Positions 1-8,941 of a stretch of 64,000 nt of DNA are shown here, one piece after another (the stretch's first letter is position 1; each line of letters opens with the position of its first letter). The notes beneath the pieces are model-generated. The model was not told the DNA's origin, did no database searches, and saw only the letters and a program-made list of their open reading frames with translations. The position numbers and the translations under genes are program-made. This stretch comes from Paenibacillus guangzhouensis (lineage in GTDB: Bacteria > Bacillota > Bacilli > Paenibacillales > Paenibacillaceae), in contig NZ_CP045293.1 in NCBI RefSeq assembly GCF_009363075.1, positions 3,906,001 to 3,970,000 on the forward strand. The letters run 5' to 3'.

Positions 1-573
1 ATCTGCGATTAACAATACGTGCGGTGCGAAAGTTGCTGCTGCGTCATCCGCCATCAATACGGCCTGTAAAGGCAATTCCACTTCTACATTTTTCGGAACA
101 TAGACGAATACGCCGCCGTTCCATAATGCCGTATGCAAGGCTGCAAGACGGTTCTCATCCTTCTTCACAGCTTGGAATAGATATTTCTGCACCAAATCTG
201 CGTGTTTCTCTACAGCTGTCTGCAAATCTGTGAAAATAACACCTTTCGCAGCTAGATCAGCAGACAATTGCTGAAACACAACACTCGAATTGCGTTGTAC
301 CAGAACACTGCTGTTCTCTTCTAACTTCACGAGGGATTGCAACGATTCCGGCAATTCGCTAAGCGATTGAATCGCTGCGGATTTCGTATAGGTTCCGTAG
401 GCATCTAAGTTCCAACGGCTAATTTTTTGTTTCTCTACTACGGGTAATTCCAATTGACCTGCAAGCTCCAAAGCTTCCAAACGTAACGCCGATAGCCAAG
501 CTGGCTCATTGTTGCTTTGCGACAACGCCGCTAACGTCTCACGGTCAATAGGAAGGATTGTTTGTGTTGTCAT
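1..573 (-). CDS. sufD: SufD, Fe-S cluster assembly protein (C-terminus beyond window)
   Basis: The reading frame runs off the left edge, so only about the first 191 residues are present. The visible part reads like the N-terminal helical region of SufD followed by the start of the beta-helix core, with the family-like stretch NGGVFVYVPKNVEVELPLQA near residue 160. SufD is the non-catalytic scaffold partner in the SufBC2D complex, which builds iron-sulfur clusters in the cytosol. The ATG at 573 is preceded by GAGGAGGAGC at about 8 bases. The gene lies 33 bases downstream of sufC on the same strand, the usual sufCD order. The rest of the operon (sufS, sufU, sufB) would lie outside the window. 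The family call rests on sequence and on the neighbour. Confidence 0.93.
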   Translation of the reverse strand, partial: MTTQTILPIDRETLAALSQSNNEPAWLSALRLEALELAGQLELPVVEKQKISRWNLDAYGTYTKSAAIQSLSELPESLQSLVKLEENSSVLVQRNSSVVFQQLSADLAAKGVIFTDLQTAVEKHADLVQKYLFQAVKKDENRLAALHTALWNGGVFVYVPKNVEVELPLQAVLMADDAAATFAPHVLLIAD

Positions 574-606
574 CTTCTTAGCTCCTCCTCTATTCGCTTC
601 TATCGA

Positions 607-1389
607 TTAAGCTTCTTGACCTACCGTTTCGTCAACAATGCCGAGCTCTTCTTTAACCCAGTCATAGCCTTCGTTCTCAAGACGCTCTGCTAGCTCAGGA
701 CCGCCGGATTTCACGATGCGTCCTTGCATCATAACGTGTACGAAGTCTGGTTTGATGTAGTTAAGTAGACGTTGGTAGTGCGTAATGATCAAGAATCCGC
801 GATCTTCGCTGCGCATTGTATTCACACCGTTTGCTACAATTTTGAGCGCATCAATATCAAGACCGGAGTCGATCTCATCAAGGATCACAATGCTTGGATC
901 AAGCAGCATCATTTGGAGGATTTCGTTACGTTTCTTCTCACCGCCGGAGAAACCTTCGTTCAAATAACGATGCGCGAACTCAGGGTTCATCTCAAGTTCT
1001 TTCATTTTGCCTTCCATTTGGCGAATGAACTTGATCAAGGAGATTTCGTTGCCTTCTTCGCGGCGAGCATTGATTGCACTGCGCAAGAAGTCGGAGTTCG
1101 TTACACCTGCGATTTCGCTTGGGTACTGCATTGCAAGGAATAGACCTGCACGAGCGCGCTCGTCAACAGCCATTTCAAGCACGTCTTCGCCATTAAGTTC
1201 TACGCTTCCTTCAGTCACTTCATATTTAGGATGCCCCATCAATGCAGAAGCTAATGTACTCTTACCTGTACCATTCGGACCCATGATCGCATGAATCTCG
1301 CCGCCTTTAATCTCTAAGCTAAGACCTTTTAGAATTTCTTTTCCTTCAATCTCAGCCTTCAAACCATCAATTTTGAAATGTGTTGCCAT
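607..1389 (-). CDS. sufC: SufC, Fe-S cluster assembly ATPase
   Basis: This 260-residue ABC-type ATPase energises the SufBCD scaffold. It has no membrane segments. Walker A GPNGTGKST lies near residues 36-44, the signature FSGGEKKRNE near 145, and Walker B SIVILDEIDSGLD near 165-177. SufC proteins carry EID where most ABC proteins have DEP. An in-frame upstream start at 1413 exists, but the ATG at 1389 has AAGGGAGTA about 8 bases ahead and begins the conserved MATHFKIDGL. It is first in the visible suf operon and sufD follows. The 185 bases upstream to the next gene hold its promoter, but I could not assign boxes with confidence. Confidence 0.97.
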   Translation of the reverse strand: MATHFKIDGLKAEIEGKEILKGLSLEIKGGEIHAIMGPNGTGKSTLASALMGHPKYEVTEGSVELNGEDVLEMAVDERARAGLFLAMQYPSEIAGVTNSDFLRSAINARREEGNEISLIKFIRQMEGKMKELEMNPEFAHRYLNEGFSGGEKKRNEILQMMLLDPSIVILDEIDSGLDIDALKIVANGVNTMRSEDRGFLIITHYQRLLNYIKPDFVHVMMQGRIVKSGGPELAERLENEGYDWVKEELGIVDETVGQEA

Positions 1390-1574
1390 GTGTTTGGTAC
1401 TCCCTTCAAGCATCTATATTATTTTTTGTACTTCAAAACAAATCTTACTTTATAATCATTCTAAAGTGATTCTCACTGATTATCAACTGTAATTTTACTT
1501 TATTTTCAACTTGAAAGCAATGAAATCGACTTCAGGGACACAGTTTAACATGCCTTGTAAGATTAGAACGTCAT

Positions 1575-2162
1575 TCACACTGCTAGCGCTTTTCGTATTC
1601 TTGCAACCTGCTCTTGAAACGCTTCGTCCGATAAGACAGGTTCGAATCGATTTCGGTCCACCGTCGCCACCTGACTCGGCAGATTGACCCATGACTTGCA
1701 GCCCAGGTACTCTTCTTCGATCGCAATCTTAAGTCCCGGATCTACCTTATAGACACGCAAGAGCAATACATGGAGCGGAAGTTTCTTCTTCCACTTCAGA
1801 CGTTCTTCGGCGAAGTGATCGGTCCAGATATGAAAATCGCGAAGCCGATTCAGCATCTCCTGATCATGAATTTCGATATCTTCGACAACCTCAGCATATA
1901 AACGAAGTGTCACTTGCGTATCGTCCGGCGACCACTCGGCCAGCGTCACATCGATATCGGATTGACTCGCCTCCTTCAGCAGCTCTCTTCGCTGATGCTC
2001 ATAGGTAGGATAGACATAAAAGGACGGGCTCTTCAGTTCAAAATGCCTTGTCTCTTCTACGATTCCGCCTTTGCGCATCAACAGGATCTGCTTGCCTGAA
2101 GCGAGAGCTTCGATCGCAACGGCCCACTCCTTTAATGCGATGGGTTGTGCGTTATACTCCAT
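1575..2162 (-). CDS. DUF1802 family protein
   Basis: The protein has 195 residues, is soluble, and has no signal peptide or membrane segment. Its layout matches DUF1802: ALKEWAVAIEAL with LLMRKGGIVEETRHF near the N-terminus, YPTYEHQRRELL near residue 60, and WKKKLPLHVLLLRVYKV near 145. The function of the family is unknown. The ATG at 2162 is chosen because GAGAAAGGCGG precedes it and the conserved block starts right after. The longer frame to 2237 has no such site. It is divergent from mtnK, sharing a gap of about 210 bases, and convergent with nothing. It looks like a single-gene unit. Confidence 0.8.
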   Translation of the reverse strand: MEYNAQPIALKEWAVAIEALASGKQILLMRKGGIVEETRHFELKSPSFYVYPTYEHQRRELLKEASQSDIDVTLAEWSPDDTQVTLRLYAEVVEDIEIHDQEMLNRLRDFHIWTDHFAEERLKWKKKLPLHVLLLRVYKVDPGLKIAIEEEYLGCKSWVNLPSQVATVDRNRFEPVLSDEAFQEQVARIRKALAV

Positions 2163-2288
2163 TCCATTACCGCCTTTCTCACCAGCAATATGTCCATTAT
2201 ACCTTGATTTCGACAAGAGTTCATCTTTCGTGAGCAAATCTCCTGAAATTGCGCCGCGACTTTTGTCACATCGTCACAATTTAACTAT

Positions 2289-2316
2289 TTTAACATTGTT
2301 GTGAATCCAGTATACT
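2289..2316 (+). promoter_or_regulatory. possible sigma-A promoter for mtnKA
   Basis: A good -10 box TATACT (2311-2316) lies 16 bases after a poor -35 box TTTAAC (2289-2294), about 58 bases before the mtnK start. I searched the leader for a SAM riboswitch of the S-box class, which precedes mtnKA in many Bacillales, and the leader is too short to hold one. Confidence 0.35.
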
Positions 2317-2373
2317 TAGGGACAACTATACCATTCCAATGGGAGAATATTGAATTATGGAGGTGGGGCAGAG

Positions 2374-3594
2374 GTGTCCGCTTATCATCCTTTAACCCTC
2401 GAAGAAGCGATTCAAATCGCGAGAGAAATTCCTGATTTATTCCATGAAAAAGCCGATCTATCCGCCCGTGAAATCGGAGACGGCAACCTGAATCTCGTCT
2501 TTCATATCTCGGATGAAGCATCAGATAAGAGCATCATTCTCAAGCAGGCGCTTCCTTATGCCAAAGTCGTCGGGGAATCATGGCCGCTCACCTTGGACCG
2601 TGCAAGAATTGAGAGCGAAGCACTCATCCTTGAGCATAAGCTGTGTCCGAACCTTGTCCCTACCGTATACCGCTATGATGCAGAGCTCGCGATGACGATC
2701 ATGGAAGATCTAAGCGATCATACGATTATGCGTAAAGGCTTAATCGAAGGCAATCGTTACCCATTGTTCGCAGGCCACATTGCCGAGTTCCTTGCTAGAA
2801 CGCTCTTCTTCACTTCCGACCTTGGCATGAACCAGCAGGCGAAGAAGGAAGCCGTGAAGCAATTCATCAATCCCGAGTTATGCAAAATTACAGAGGATCT
2901 CATCTTCGCAGATCCCTATGTAGATAGCGAGACGAATAATTTCAATCCGGCCATCCGCGACGCAGTCGAAGCGCTCTGGGCCGATCAGGCGCTTAAGCTG
3001 GAAGTCGCACAATTGCGGGAGAAATTCCTCACTTCTGCGCAAGCCCTGTTACATGGTGATCTGCATACAGGCAGTATCTTCATTACGGAACAATCGACCA
3101 AAGTCATCGATCCCGAATTTGCTTATTACGGGCCGATGGGCTTCGATATTGCCGCCGTTCTCTCGAACCTGGCCATGAACTACATCGGTCAAGAATTCTG
3201 GAGCAAGTCCAGCGAAGCTCGCGCGTCTTATCGTAATTATCTCGTTGAGACGCTACGTGATATCTGGGATACATTCGATACGAACTTCCGCGCCCTGTGG
3301 AACGAGCATGCGGTCGATCCGCTGGCGCACACACCAGGCTACCAGGATCTCTACATGCAGCGGTTATTGCAGGATGCGATTGGATTTGCAGGCTGCAAGA
3401 TGATCCGCCGCACGATTGGGCTCGCACATGTCGCAGATATCGATACCATTAGCGATGCTGCTGTGAAAGAACGCACTGAACGTCTGGCACTTGCCATCGG
3501 CCGCACGCTCATCATGGAGCACCGTCAAGTGAAATCATTCGACTTACTCATTGATACCCTAGAACAAACAATAGAAGGAGTACATGCATCATGA
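2374..3594 (+). CDS. mtnK: 5-methylthioribose kinase
   Basis: MtnK phosphorylates 5-methylthioribose at O1 using ATP in the methionine salvage pathway. The 406-residue protein matches the family throughout: [13 protein letters not shown] near residue 35, [16 protein letters not shown] near 57-72, catalytic-loop HGDLHTGSI near 225, and the metal-binding-type [13 protein letters not shown] near 245. The start is placed at a GTG (2374), 5 bases after GGAGGTGGGG. The protein then begins VSAYHP, as in related proteins. The stop codon overlaps the mtnA start in an ATGA, so the two are translationally coupled. The protein has the usual length for the family. Confidence 0.96.
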   Translation: MSAYHPLTLEEAIQIAREIPDLFHEKADLSAREIGDGNLNLVFHISDEASDKSIILKQALPYAKVVGESWPLTLDRARIESEALILEHKLCPNLVPTVYRYDAELAMTIMEDLSDHTIMRKGLIEGNRYPLFAGHIAEFLARTLFFTSDLGMNQQAKKEAVKQFINPELCKITEDLIFADPYVDSETNNFNPAIRDAVEALWADQALKLEVAQLREKFLTSAQALLHGDLHTGSIFITEQSTKVIDPEFAYYGPMGFDIAAVLSNLAMNYIGQEFWSKSSEARASYRNYLVETLRDIWDTFDTNFRALWNEHAVDPLAHTPGYQDLYMQRLLQDAIGFAGCKMIRRTIGLAHVADIDTISDAAVKERTERLALAIGRTLIMEHRQVKSFDLLIDTLEQTIEGVHAS

Positions 3595-4643
3595 CGACTG
3601 CACCTTTGCAATCCGTCCATTGGGCGGAAACACATCTAGACTTATTGGATCAGCGATTGCTGCCGGAAGAGATCGTCATGCTTCCTCTGACAACGGTAGA
3701 ACAAGTCTGGGAAGCGATCCGTCACCTCGCCGTTCGCGGCGCACCTGCAATCGGAATCGCTGCAGCATACGGCGTAGCGATTGCTGGACGAGCATTGAAG
3801 ACAGAAGAGCCTGCTGCATGGCTGCAAGAGGTGCTCAAGGCTGCAGAATACCTAGCGACTTCACGTCCAACAGCCGTCAATCTGTTCTGGGCCCTTGACC
3901 GTATGAAACGTTGTGCAGAAGCTGCTGCTTCGGAAGACTCAACACTTGAAGGTCGAAATGCTGCCCTCCTCCACGAGGCGCATCAGATTCAGGCGGAGGA
4001 TGAGGAAGTCTGCCGAAGCATCGGAGAACACGCATTAACCCTGTTCGAAGATGGCATGGGCGTGCTCACGCATTGTAACGCCGGTGGCCTCGCGACAGCA
4101 AAATACGGTACAGCGTTAGCTCCGTTCTATCTGGCGAAGGAACAAGGCATGCATCTTAAAGTGTTCGCAGATGAGACGCGTCCTGTCTTGCAAGGCGCTC
4201 GTCTGACAGCCTTCGAACTTGGGCAAGCTGGCGTCGACGTCACCTTGATCTGTGACAATATGGCAGGTTATGTCATGTCCAAAGGTTGGATCCAAGCGGT
4301 GATCGTCGGCACGGATCGCGTCGCTGCGAACGGGGATGTCGCGAACAAGATCGGTACGTACAGCGTTGCGGTTCTTGCCAAGGCGCACAACATTCCGTTC
4401 TATGTTGCAAGCCCGCTCTCGACCATTGATCTGAACACAGCAAGCGGCGCGGATATTCCAATTGAGGAGCGTCCGGATACAGAGATTACGGAAGGATTCG
4501 GAAAGCGCACTGCGCCGCAGGATATCAAAGTATTCAATCCTGCGTTTGACGTCACGCCGAATGAGTATGTCACAGCTATTATTACGGAAAAAGGGATCAT
4601 CAAGCCTCCTTTCCATGTGAATCTTCCGAAATTATTCAACTAA
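3591..4643 (+). CDS. mtnA: S-methyl-5-thioribose-1-phosphate isomerase
   Basis: MtnA converts methylthioribose-1-phosphate to methylthioribulose-1-phosphate, the step after MtnK in methionine salvage. The 350-residue protein shows family blocks [15 protein letters not shown] near 45, [16 protein letters not shown] near 160 with the catalytic-region Cys, [16 protein letters not shown] near 200, and [19 protein letters not shown] near 243 with the conserved Asp. It overlaps mtnK by 4 bases and is followed at once by a strong terminator, so mtnK-mtnA form a two-gene operon. The other salvage genes are not in this window. Confidence 0.97.
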   Translation: MTTAPLQSVHWAETHLDLLDQRLLPEEIVMLPLTTVEQVWEAIRHLAVRGAPAIGIAAAYGVAIAGRALKTEEPAAWLQEVLKAAEYLATSRPTAVNLFWALDRMKRCAEAAASEDSTLEGRNAALLHEAHQIQAEDEEVCRSIGEHALTLFEDGMGVLTHCNAGGLATAKYGTALAPFYLAKEQGMHLKVFADETRPVLQGARLTAFELGQAGVDVTLICDNMAGYVMSKGWIQAVIVGTDRVAANGDVANKIGTYSVAVLAKAHNIPFYVASPLSTIDLNTASGADIPIEERPDTEITEGFGKRTAPQDIKVFNPAFDVTPNEYVTAIITEKGIIKPPFHVNLPKLFN

Positions 4644-4648
4644 AAAAT

Positions 4649-4697
4649 GAAAGGTACAGAAGGGGTTCATGTCCTCATGAGCCCCACTGTACCTTTT
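4649..4697 (+). terminator. rho-independent terminator of mtnKA
   Basis: AAAGGTACAG and CTGTACCTTTTT form a 10-bp stem around an inner pairing of GGGGTTCATG with CATGAGCCCC, giving a long hairpin with a T-tract 6 bases after the mtnA stop. Confidence 0.9.
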
Positions 4698-4718
4698 TCC
4701 GGTTGGTCACCAAATGGT

Positions 4719-5024
4719 CTATACCATCTTAAGAATTGCATCTTTTCCCGTCATGCCGGGATGGATACCCATCGCATCTGCTTCATGGGTCACGGACTCG
4801 AGCGGGGCTTCTAACAATTCAGTTAAGGTTTTCACGCCAACAGCTCTACCAGCAATAATGTTCCGATCCTTCAATCTGTCATTGAGGAGTCCAACATCGA
4901 GCGCGCCGCACATAATGTAGCCACGCTCCGTTGTTACAGCAAGCAGCGTCGTCTTCGGTAATTTCACTTCAACCCCGATGACGGTCACACTGCCAATTTG
5001 AATCGGTTCAACCCGAACCATCAT
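4719..5024 (-). CDS. yunC: DUF1805 family protein (YunC-like)
   Basis: This is a 101-residue soluble protein of unknown function. It matches the B. subtilis YunC family almost end to end, with VKLPKTTLLAVTTERGYIMC near 20-40, the invariant-looking CGALDVGLLNDRLKDR near 40-55, and IIAGRAVGVKTLTELLEAPLESVT near 56-79. Two adjacent ATG codons (5024, 5021) follow AAGGAGGCG, and either could be used. It points towards mtnA and the two genes are convergent. It lies back to back with the YolD-like gene on the right. Confidence 0.85.
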   Translation of the reverse strand: MMVRVEPIQIGSVTVIGVEVKLPKTTLLAVTTERGYIMCGALDVGLLNDRLKDRNIIAGRAVGVKTLTELLEAPLESVTHEADAMGIHPGMTGKDAILKMV

Positions 5025-5156
5025 TTATCGCCTCCTTCATGTCGAGACTTTTATAATATATGCGTTTCAACCATTTTAGTTCTACATCTGATTTGAGAAT
5101 CGTGGTACAATAGCACTACTCTTTATCTACGAAGTTGGAGGCGGCACATAGGCATT

Positions 5157-5465
5157 ATGGATAACAATTCACGATCACACACATCTAAGCCAATAGGCTA
5201 CTTGAACCAAGTTGATTTGGCCCAAGCACTATCGCCTAAAAATCCAACGGACATCCAGCTCTCTATCGAAGACATTATCCTCGCAGCCATACACCAATCG
5301 AAGCTCATTCGCTTCACCGTGAACAAAGGACGCGGCATTCAGCAGAGCATTCCTGGCCGGATCCTTGACTTTGATCCTAACCGTTCCATGATTCATGTCT
5401 ATCATGTAGATGAGAAACAAGTCTACATTCTCAATCTCACAGAGATTGATGAGTTTATTGTCTAA
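5157..5465 (+). CDS. small protein with YolD-like domain
   Basis: The protein has 102 residues. The last 60 show the pattern of a YolD-like domain: a small strand-rich unit (SKLIRFTVNKGRGIQQSIPG, then RILDFDPNRSMIHVYH, ending in LNLTEIDEFIV). YolD proteins are often found beside Y-family polymerases, but there is no such partner here, so I do not infer a DNA-repair role. TTGGAGGCGG precedes the ATG by 12 bases, a little far. The gene is monocistronic and ends in a hairpin shared with the convergent EAL gene. Confidence 0.6.
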   Translation: MDNNSRSHTSKPIGYLNQVDLAQALSPKNPTDIQLSIEDIILAAIHQSKLIRFTVNKGRGIQQSIPGRILDFDPNRSMIHVYHVDEKQVYILNLTEIDEFIV

Positions 5466-5477
5466 GCCCAAGGAATG

Positions 5478-5510
5478 ATAAAGGGAGCCCCTCGAAGGAG
5501 CTCCCTTTAT
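5478..5510. terminator. bidirectional terminator
   Basis: ATAAAGGGAGC (5478-5488) and GCTCCCTTTAT (5500-5510) form an 11-bp perfect stem between two convergent genes. A/T flanks on both sides suit termination from either direction. Confidence 0.85.
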
Positions 5511-5513
5511 CTA

Positions 5514-7199
5514 TTATGCCATGACATTCTCTGTCAGCATCTCTTCAATTCTACCGACAGGCACTGGCGGACTATAGTAGTAACCCTGAATTTCATCACA
5601 GCTGTGCGCCTTTAGGAAATCAACCTGTTCCACCGATTCGACCCCTTCGGCAATGACTTGCAGATCCAAATGATGCGCCATCGCGATAATCGATGCTACG
5701 ATCGCCGCCGCGCTGCGGTCTTCCATAATGCCGCGAACAAAGGACCGATCGATTTTGAGCCGATTGATTGAGAAATCTTTCAAATAACTGAAGGAACTGT
5801 ATCCGGTACCGAAATCGTCAATACTAATGCCAACCCCCAGCTCGCGAAGCTCCTTCAGACAATTGGATGCATGGTTCACGTCCATCGTCATGCTCTCCGT
5901 GATCTCGAGGTCGAGATACTTCGCCTCAAGGCCCGTCTTCTCCAGCACCTGCCCCACCTTCTCGTTCAAATTCTGCAGAAGGAATTGGCGCATCGATAAA
6001 TTCACGGATATCGGAATCGACGGCAACCCGGCTTGCTGCCAAGCTTTATTCTGACGGCATGCTTCTTCCAGCACCCATTCGCCCATCGGAACGATTAACC
6101 CGTTCTCCTCTGCCAGTGGAATGAACTGATCCGGCGGAATCAACCCTTTCTCCGGATGCTTCCAGCGAATTAATGCTTCCGCGCCAACAATTTGTCCGGT
6201 CTCCATATGTACTTGCGGCTGGTAATAGAGCAGGAACTCGCCATTCCTCATCGCTTTGCGCAATTCATGCTGTAAGGTTAGGCGCTCCAGCGATTTCGTA
6301 GACATCTCGGATGAGTACATCTGATAAAAGTTCTTTCCTTTATTTTTCACGCTCGAGAGGGCAATATCCGCTTGTTTGATCAGTTGTCTCGCATCCCCTT
6401 GATGCCCTCGGCTCATCGATATGCCAATACTCGCCGTGAGATGGATCGGCTGATCCTTCAGGATAAACGGATCGTCCAGTACTTGAACAATCTGCTTGCC
6501 CTTCTGAAGCGCCTCTTCCTCTGTACTAATGTTCACAAAGTAGAAAATGAACTCATCGCCATCCATTCTCGCAACGAAGTCGTATTCTGTCACGATCCGA
6601 GTCAACCGTTCAGCGATTTGCATCAGCAGCATATCCCCGAAATCCTGACCGAAGGAATCATTCACAAGCTTGAACCGATCCAGATCCATATAAGCGACTG
6701 CTACACCCACATCTGCCGAACGTGTTGCATCCAACAAATCTGTAAGCCGCTCCAAGAACAACCGCCGATTCGGCAGCCCTGTCATATCATCGTAATAGGA
6801 CATATACCGAATTCGATCATTCACCCGCCGCCGATCACTTACATCTTGACTGATCAACACGACACGTTCTAACTGATCATCCTTCATCAAGGGATAGATC
6901 ACCATTTGCAGATCGATTCGAAGACCATTCTTATCATCGAAGTAAGTCGCCTTCTGGGTTGCCTTCCCTTGGACAAGGCGCTCTTCGATGCATTTATTGG
7001 CATGAATTTTCTCATCACTTAACAACAACCGGTAATCCATGCCGATTAATTCGTATTCTTCATATCCGGTTAACTCACAGGTATGATGATTGGCATTTGC
7101 GATCTTCCCGTTCAGCTCTAATTCAATCACAGAGATCGGGTAATATTCCATTATCGCCCTCAGCAGCTGGTCATTAGAAGATTGCTTCTTCGCCTCCAT
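5514..7199 (-). CDS. PAS-GGDEF-EAL cyclic di-GMP signalling protein
   Basis: This cytosolic protein of about 561 residues has a PAS domain (about 10-125), a GGDEF domain (about 130-290) and an EAL domain (about 305-555). The EAL part looks active as a c-di-GMP phosphodiesterase: EALIRW, the metal-site stretch [23 protein letters not shown] and IAEGVES are all intact. The cyclase motif is DGDEF ([10 protein letters not shown]), with the first Gly replaced, and no RxxD inhibitory site lies just upstream. Cyclase activity is therefore doubtful and the GGDEF part may be a GTP-sensing module. The ATG at 7199 is preferred over the GTG at 7205 because AGAGGAT sits 8 bases ahead. No membrane segment is present. 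Confidence 0.93.
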   Translation of the reverse strand: MEAKKQSSNDQLLRAIMEYYPISVIELELNGKIANANHHTCELTGYEEYELIGMDYRLLLSDEKIHANKCIEERLVQGKATQKATYFDDKNGLRIDLQMVIYPLMKDDQLERVVLISQDVSDRRRVNDRIRYMSYYDDMTGLPNRRLFLERLTDLLDATRSADVGVAVAYMDLDRFKLVNDSFGQDFGDMLLMQIAERLTRIVTEYDFVARMDGDEFIFYFVNISTEEEALQKGKQIVQVLDDPFILKDQPIHLTASIGISMSRGHQGDARQLIKQADIALSSVKNKGKNFYQMYSSEMSTKSLERLTLQHELRKAMRNGEFLLYYQPQVHMETGQIVGAEALIRWKHPEKGLIPPDQFIPLAEENGLIVPMGEWVLEEACRQNKAWQQAGLPSIPISVNLSMRQFLLQNLNEKVGQVLEKTGLEAKYLDLEITESMTMDVNHASNCLKELRELGVGISIDDFGTGYSSFSYLKDFSINRLKIDRSFVRGIMEDRSAAAIVASIIAMAHHLDLQVIAEGVESVEQVDFLKAHSCDEIQGYYYSPPVPVGRIEEMLTENVMA

Positions 7200-7219
7200 G
7201 CGCACGATCCTCTCTTTAT

Positions 7220-7594
7220 CTATGAGTTACGTAAAGCCGCTACAGCTAGCAGCAACCATCCGAGCAAGAATGCAACGCCGCCGAGCGGTGTAATGATACC
7301 AAGAATTTTAATGCCTGTAACGCTGAGCAGATATAGGCTTCCCGAGAATAGAATGATGCCCGTGAATAGTAGCCGTCCTGACCAAAGCAATTGGCGCGAC
7401 GTCTTCAGATGCGCTGACAGTAGCGCAATCGCGAGGATCCCGAGCGCATGAATCATATGGTAATGAACGCCTGTCTCATATGTATTGAGCTGTGATGCCG
7501 TCAATATGGATTTCAAGCCATGAGCACCAAACGCGCCCAGAGCAACGGCAACAAGTAAATTTAGACTGCCGATCACGACGTACTTACGTAACAT
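7220..7594 (-). CDS. DUF423 small membrane protein (YwdK-like)
   Basis: This is a 124-residue integral membrane protein with four hydrophobic segments. It has the DUF423 signature [13 protein letters not shown] near residue 20, [15 protein letters not shown] near 50, and a conserved [12 protein letters not shown] block near 85. The function of the family is unknown. The start at 7594 has AAGGAGA 8 bases ahead. An upstream in-frame ATG at 7621 lacks a ribosome binding site. It lies upstream of the EAL gene on the same strand, 20 bases away, so the two may be co-transcribed. Confidence 0.85.
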   Translation of the reverse strand: MLRKYVVIGSLNLLVAVALGAFGAHGLKSILTASQLNTYETGVHYHMIHALGILAIALLSAHLKTSRQLLWSGRLLFTGIILFSGSLYLLSVTGIKILGIITPLGGVAFLLGWLLLAVAALRNS

Positions 7595-7742
7595 GGTCGA
7601 ATCTCCTTTTCTGCTTTCCATATTTTAAACTTAGCTTAACCTCCTCTATCATAATAAAAAACGTCGTAATTTTCCATATCCTCCACGAAAACGACAATGA
7701 TTCGATCCGTCCTTATCCACGCTCGCTGAATGCGGTCACATA

Positions 7743-7772
7743 TCGTTCGTGCTTCTGAATATATTAGATTAA
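7743..7772 (+). promoter_or_regulatory. weak candidate mother-cell (sigma-E-like) promoter of yhbH
   Basis: The stretch ahead of yhbH contains a CATAT-type element ending near 7743. It is followed about 14 bases later by AATATATT, which loosely resembles sigma-E spacing. The match is poor and I could not choose between this and other AT-rich stretches. In B. subtilis yhbH is known to belong to the sigma-E regulon. Confidence 0.2.
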
Positions 7773-7818
7773 CAGGCAATCAAGCACGCGTACGATTTTT
7801 TTGGGGAGGGGTTCCTGT

Positions 7819-8496
7819 ATGGATAGAATGGATCAAGTGATGTCCATCGTATCGCGAGAAGACTGGTCTTTGCATCGAAAAGGGTTTCAAGATCAATCCC
7901 GCCATCAGCAAAAAGTACGTGACGCGATTAAACAGAATTTGCCCGATCTCGTCACCGAAGAGAACATTATCATGTCAGACGGCAAACAAATCATTAAAGT
8001 CCCGATCCGCAGTCTGGATGAGTTCCGCTTTATCTATAACTACAATAAGAAGAAGCATGTCGGTCAAGGGGATGGGGACAGTCAAGTCGGCGACGTGCTT
8101 GGCACCGATCCGAAGAGCGGCCCAGGCAAAGGGGACAAAGCCGGCGACCAGCCCGGCCAGGACCTCGTAGAGGCTGAAGTCAGCATCGAAGAGCTGGAGA
8201 CGATGTTATTCGAAGAACTCGAGCTTCCTAATCTGCAGCAGAAAGACAAAGATCAACTCGAGACAACCGAAATTCGATTCAATGATATTCGCAAGACCGG
8301 CATCATGTCCAACATCGATAAGAAGCGTACAATTCTAGAAAATTTACGGCGCAATGCGACGGCAGGCGATCCCGGTATCCACGGCATTTCACCGGAAGAC
8401 CTTCGTTACAAGACGTGGGAAGAAATCGTGACGCCGCACTCCAATGCCGTAATCATTGCGATGATGGATACCTCCGGTTCCATGGGGTTCTCATAA
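7819..8496 (+). CDS. yhbH: YhbH 5' part, interrupted by the intervening element
   Basis: This is the N-terminal 222 codons of the sporulation protein YhbH (YeaH family), ending prematurely after GSMGFS because the insertion brings in TTCTCATAA. True yhbH sequence ends at 8486, inside the core TCCATGGG. The truncated product holds the acidic/Gly linker region near 95-125 and the start of the VWA domain, including metal-site motif DTSGS at residues 217-221, but lacks the rest of the VWA fold, so it should be non-functional. The ATG at 7819 follows GGGGAGGGG by 7 bases. Joined to 18313-18808 it gives a 387-residue protein, near the roughly 390 residues usual for the family. Confidence 0.95.
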   Translation: MDRMDQVMSIVSREDWSLHRKGFQDQSRHQQKVRDAIKQNLPDLVTEENIIMSDGKQIIKVPIRSLDEFRFIYNYNKKKHVGQGDGDSQVGDVLGTDPKSGPGKGDKAGDQPGQDLVEAEVSIEELETMLFEELELPNLQQKDKDQLETTEIRFNDIRKTGIMSNIDKKRTILENLRRNATAGDPGIHGISPEDLRYKTWEEIVTPHSNAVIIAMMDTSGSMGFS

Positions 8497-8504
8497 TGAA
8501 CTAT
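8479..8504 (+). repeat. attL: core plus left element arm
   Basis: Core TCCATGGG (8479-8486) is followed by GT and the arm TCTCATAATGAACTAT (8489-8504). The arm is the exact reverse complement of the arm at the other end (18281-18296). The stop codon that truncates YhbH lies in this arm. Confidence 0.9.
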
Positions 8505-8580
8505 AGAATACTCCCCCTTCTCTTATTGATAGCGATTGCATATCAGCGAAGAGACAGTTCGAATATCAGATAAGAAGATT

Positions 8581-8748
8581 TTACTTCATCGGGCTTATCG
8601 CAGTCGGTTCCATTGGCTCGTGTACTTCACAACCGTCACACAGACTGTACAGAACCGTTACTTTGTACGCATCAATCTCGTCAATGATTTCATTACACTG
8701 TTTACAGAGAACAACACCAAACTTTAAGCTGTCGCCATGGGTTGGCAT
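8581..8748 (-). CDS. SR1P-like small zinc-site peptide
   Basis: This is a 55-residue frame inside the element. It starts at 8748 with CATGAAGGAGTG as a strong ribosome binding site 8-9 bases ahead. The core VVLCKQCNEIIDEIDAYKVT, then VLYSLCDGC, follows the pattern of SR1P, the peptide encoded by the SR1 RNA that binds glyceraldehyde dehydrogenase GapA in B. subtilis: two CxxC pairs and a KVTVLY stretch. SR1P proteins are about 40 residues; here the N-terminus is about 12 residues longer. A host copy may exist elsewhere. The role in the element is unknown. Confidence 0.65.
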   Translation of the reverse strand: MPTHGDSLKFGVVLCKQCNEIIDEIDAYKVTVLYSLCDGCEVHEPMEPTAISPMK

Positions 8749-8865
8749 TCACTTTCACTCCTTCATGTAATGGTTAAAATCGAACTTCTCTAGAAGCATA
8801 TGCGCAAGCGATGTCGTACCATTCCACATCCCCCTACAAAAAAGGTAATTTTTGGATCCGAATTA

Positions 8866-8914
8866 AAAACAAAGAAGCCTGCACCAAGAACCATAAGGTT
8901 CTGCCAATGCAGGC
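8866..8914 (-). terminator. terminator of the CAT-domain/DUF5107 unit
   Basis: Read on the minus strand, GCCTGCA (from 8914) pairs with TGCAGGC (to 8877), with an inner AGAACC/GGTTCT stem, and is followed by TTCTTTGTTTTT. It lies 28 bases after the CAT-domain stop codon. Confidence 0.8.
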
Positions 8915-8941
8915 AGTTATCATCGAATTCCATGGATTCTG

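Noticed and set aside
2350-2373. TTG at 2350 as the mtnK start
   Set aside because: It would place the strong GGAGGTGGGG ribosome binding site inside the gene; the GTG at 2374 fits both spacing and family N-terminus.
7819-8496. yhbH as a simple pseudogene made by a nonsense or frameshift mutation
   Set aside because: The missing part is present in frame next to spoVR, both breaks carry the same core, and the element ends form an inverted pair, so this is an insertion and not decay.
8536-8727. Plus-strand 63-codon frame near attL
   Set aside because: It is antisense to the better supported SR1P-like gene and lacks a ribosome binding site.
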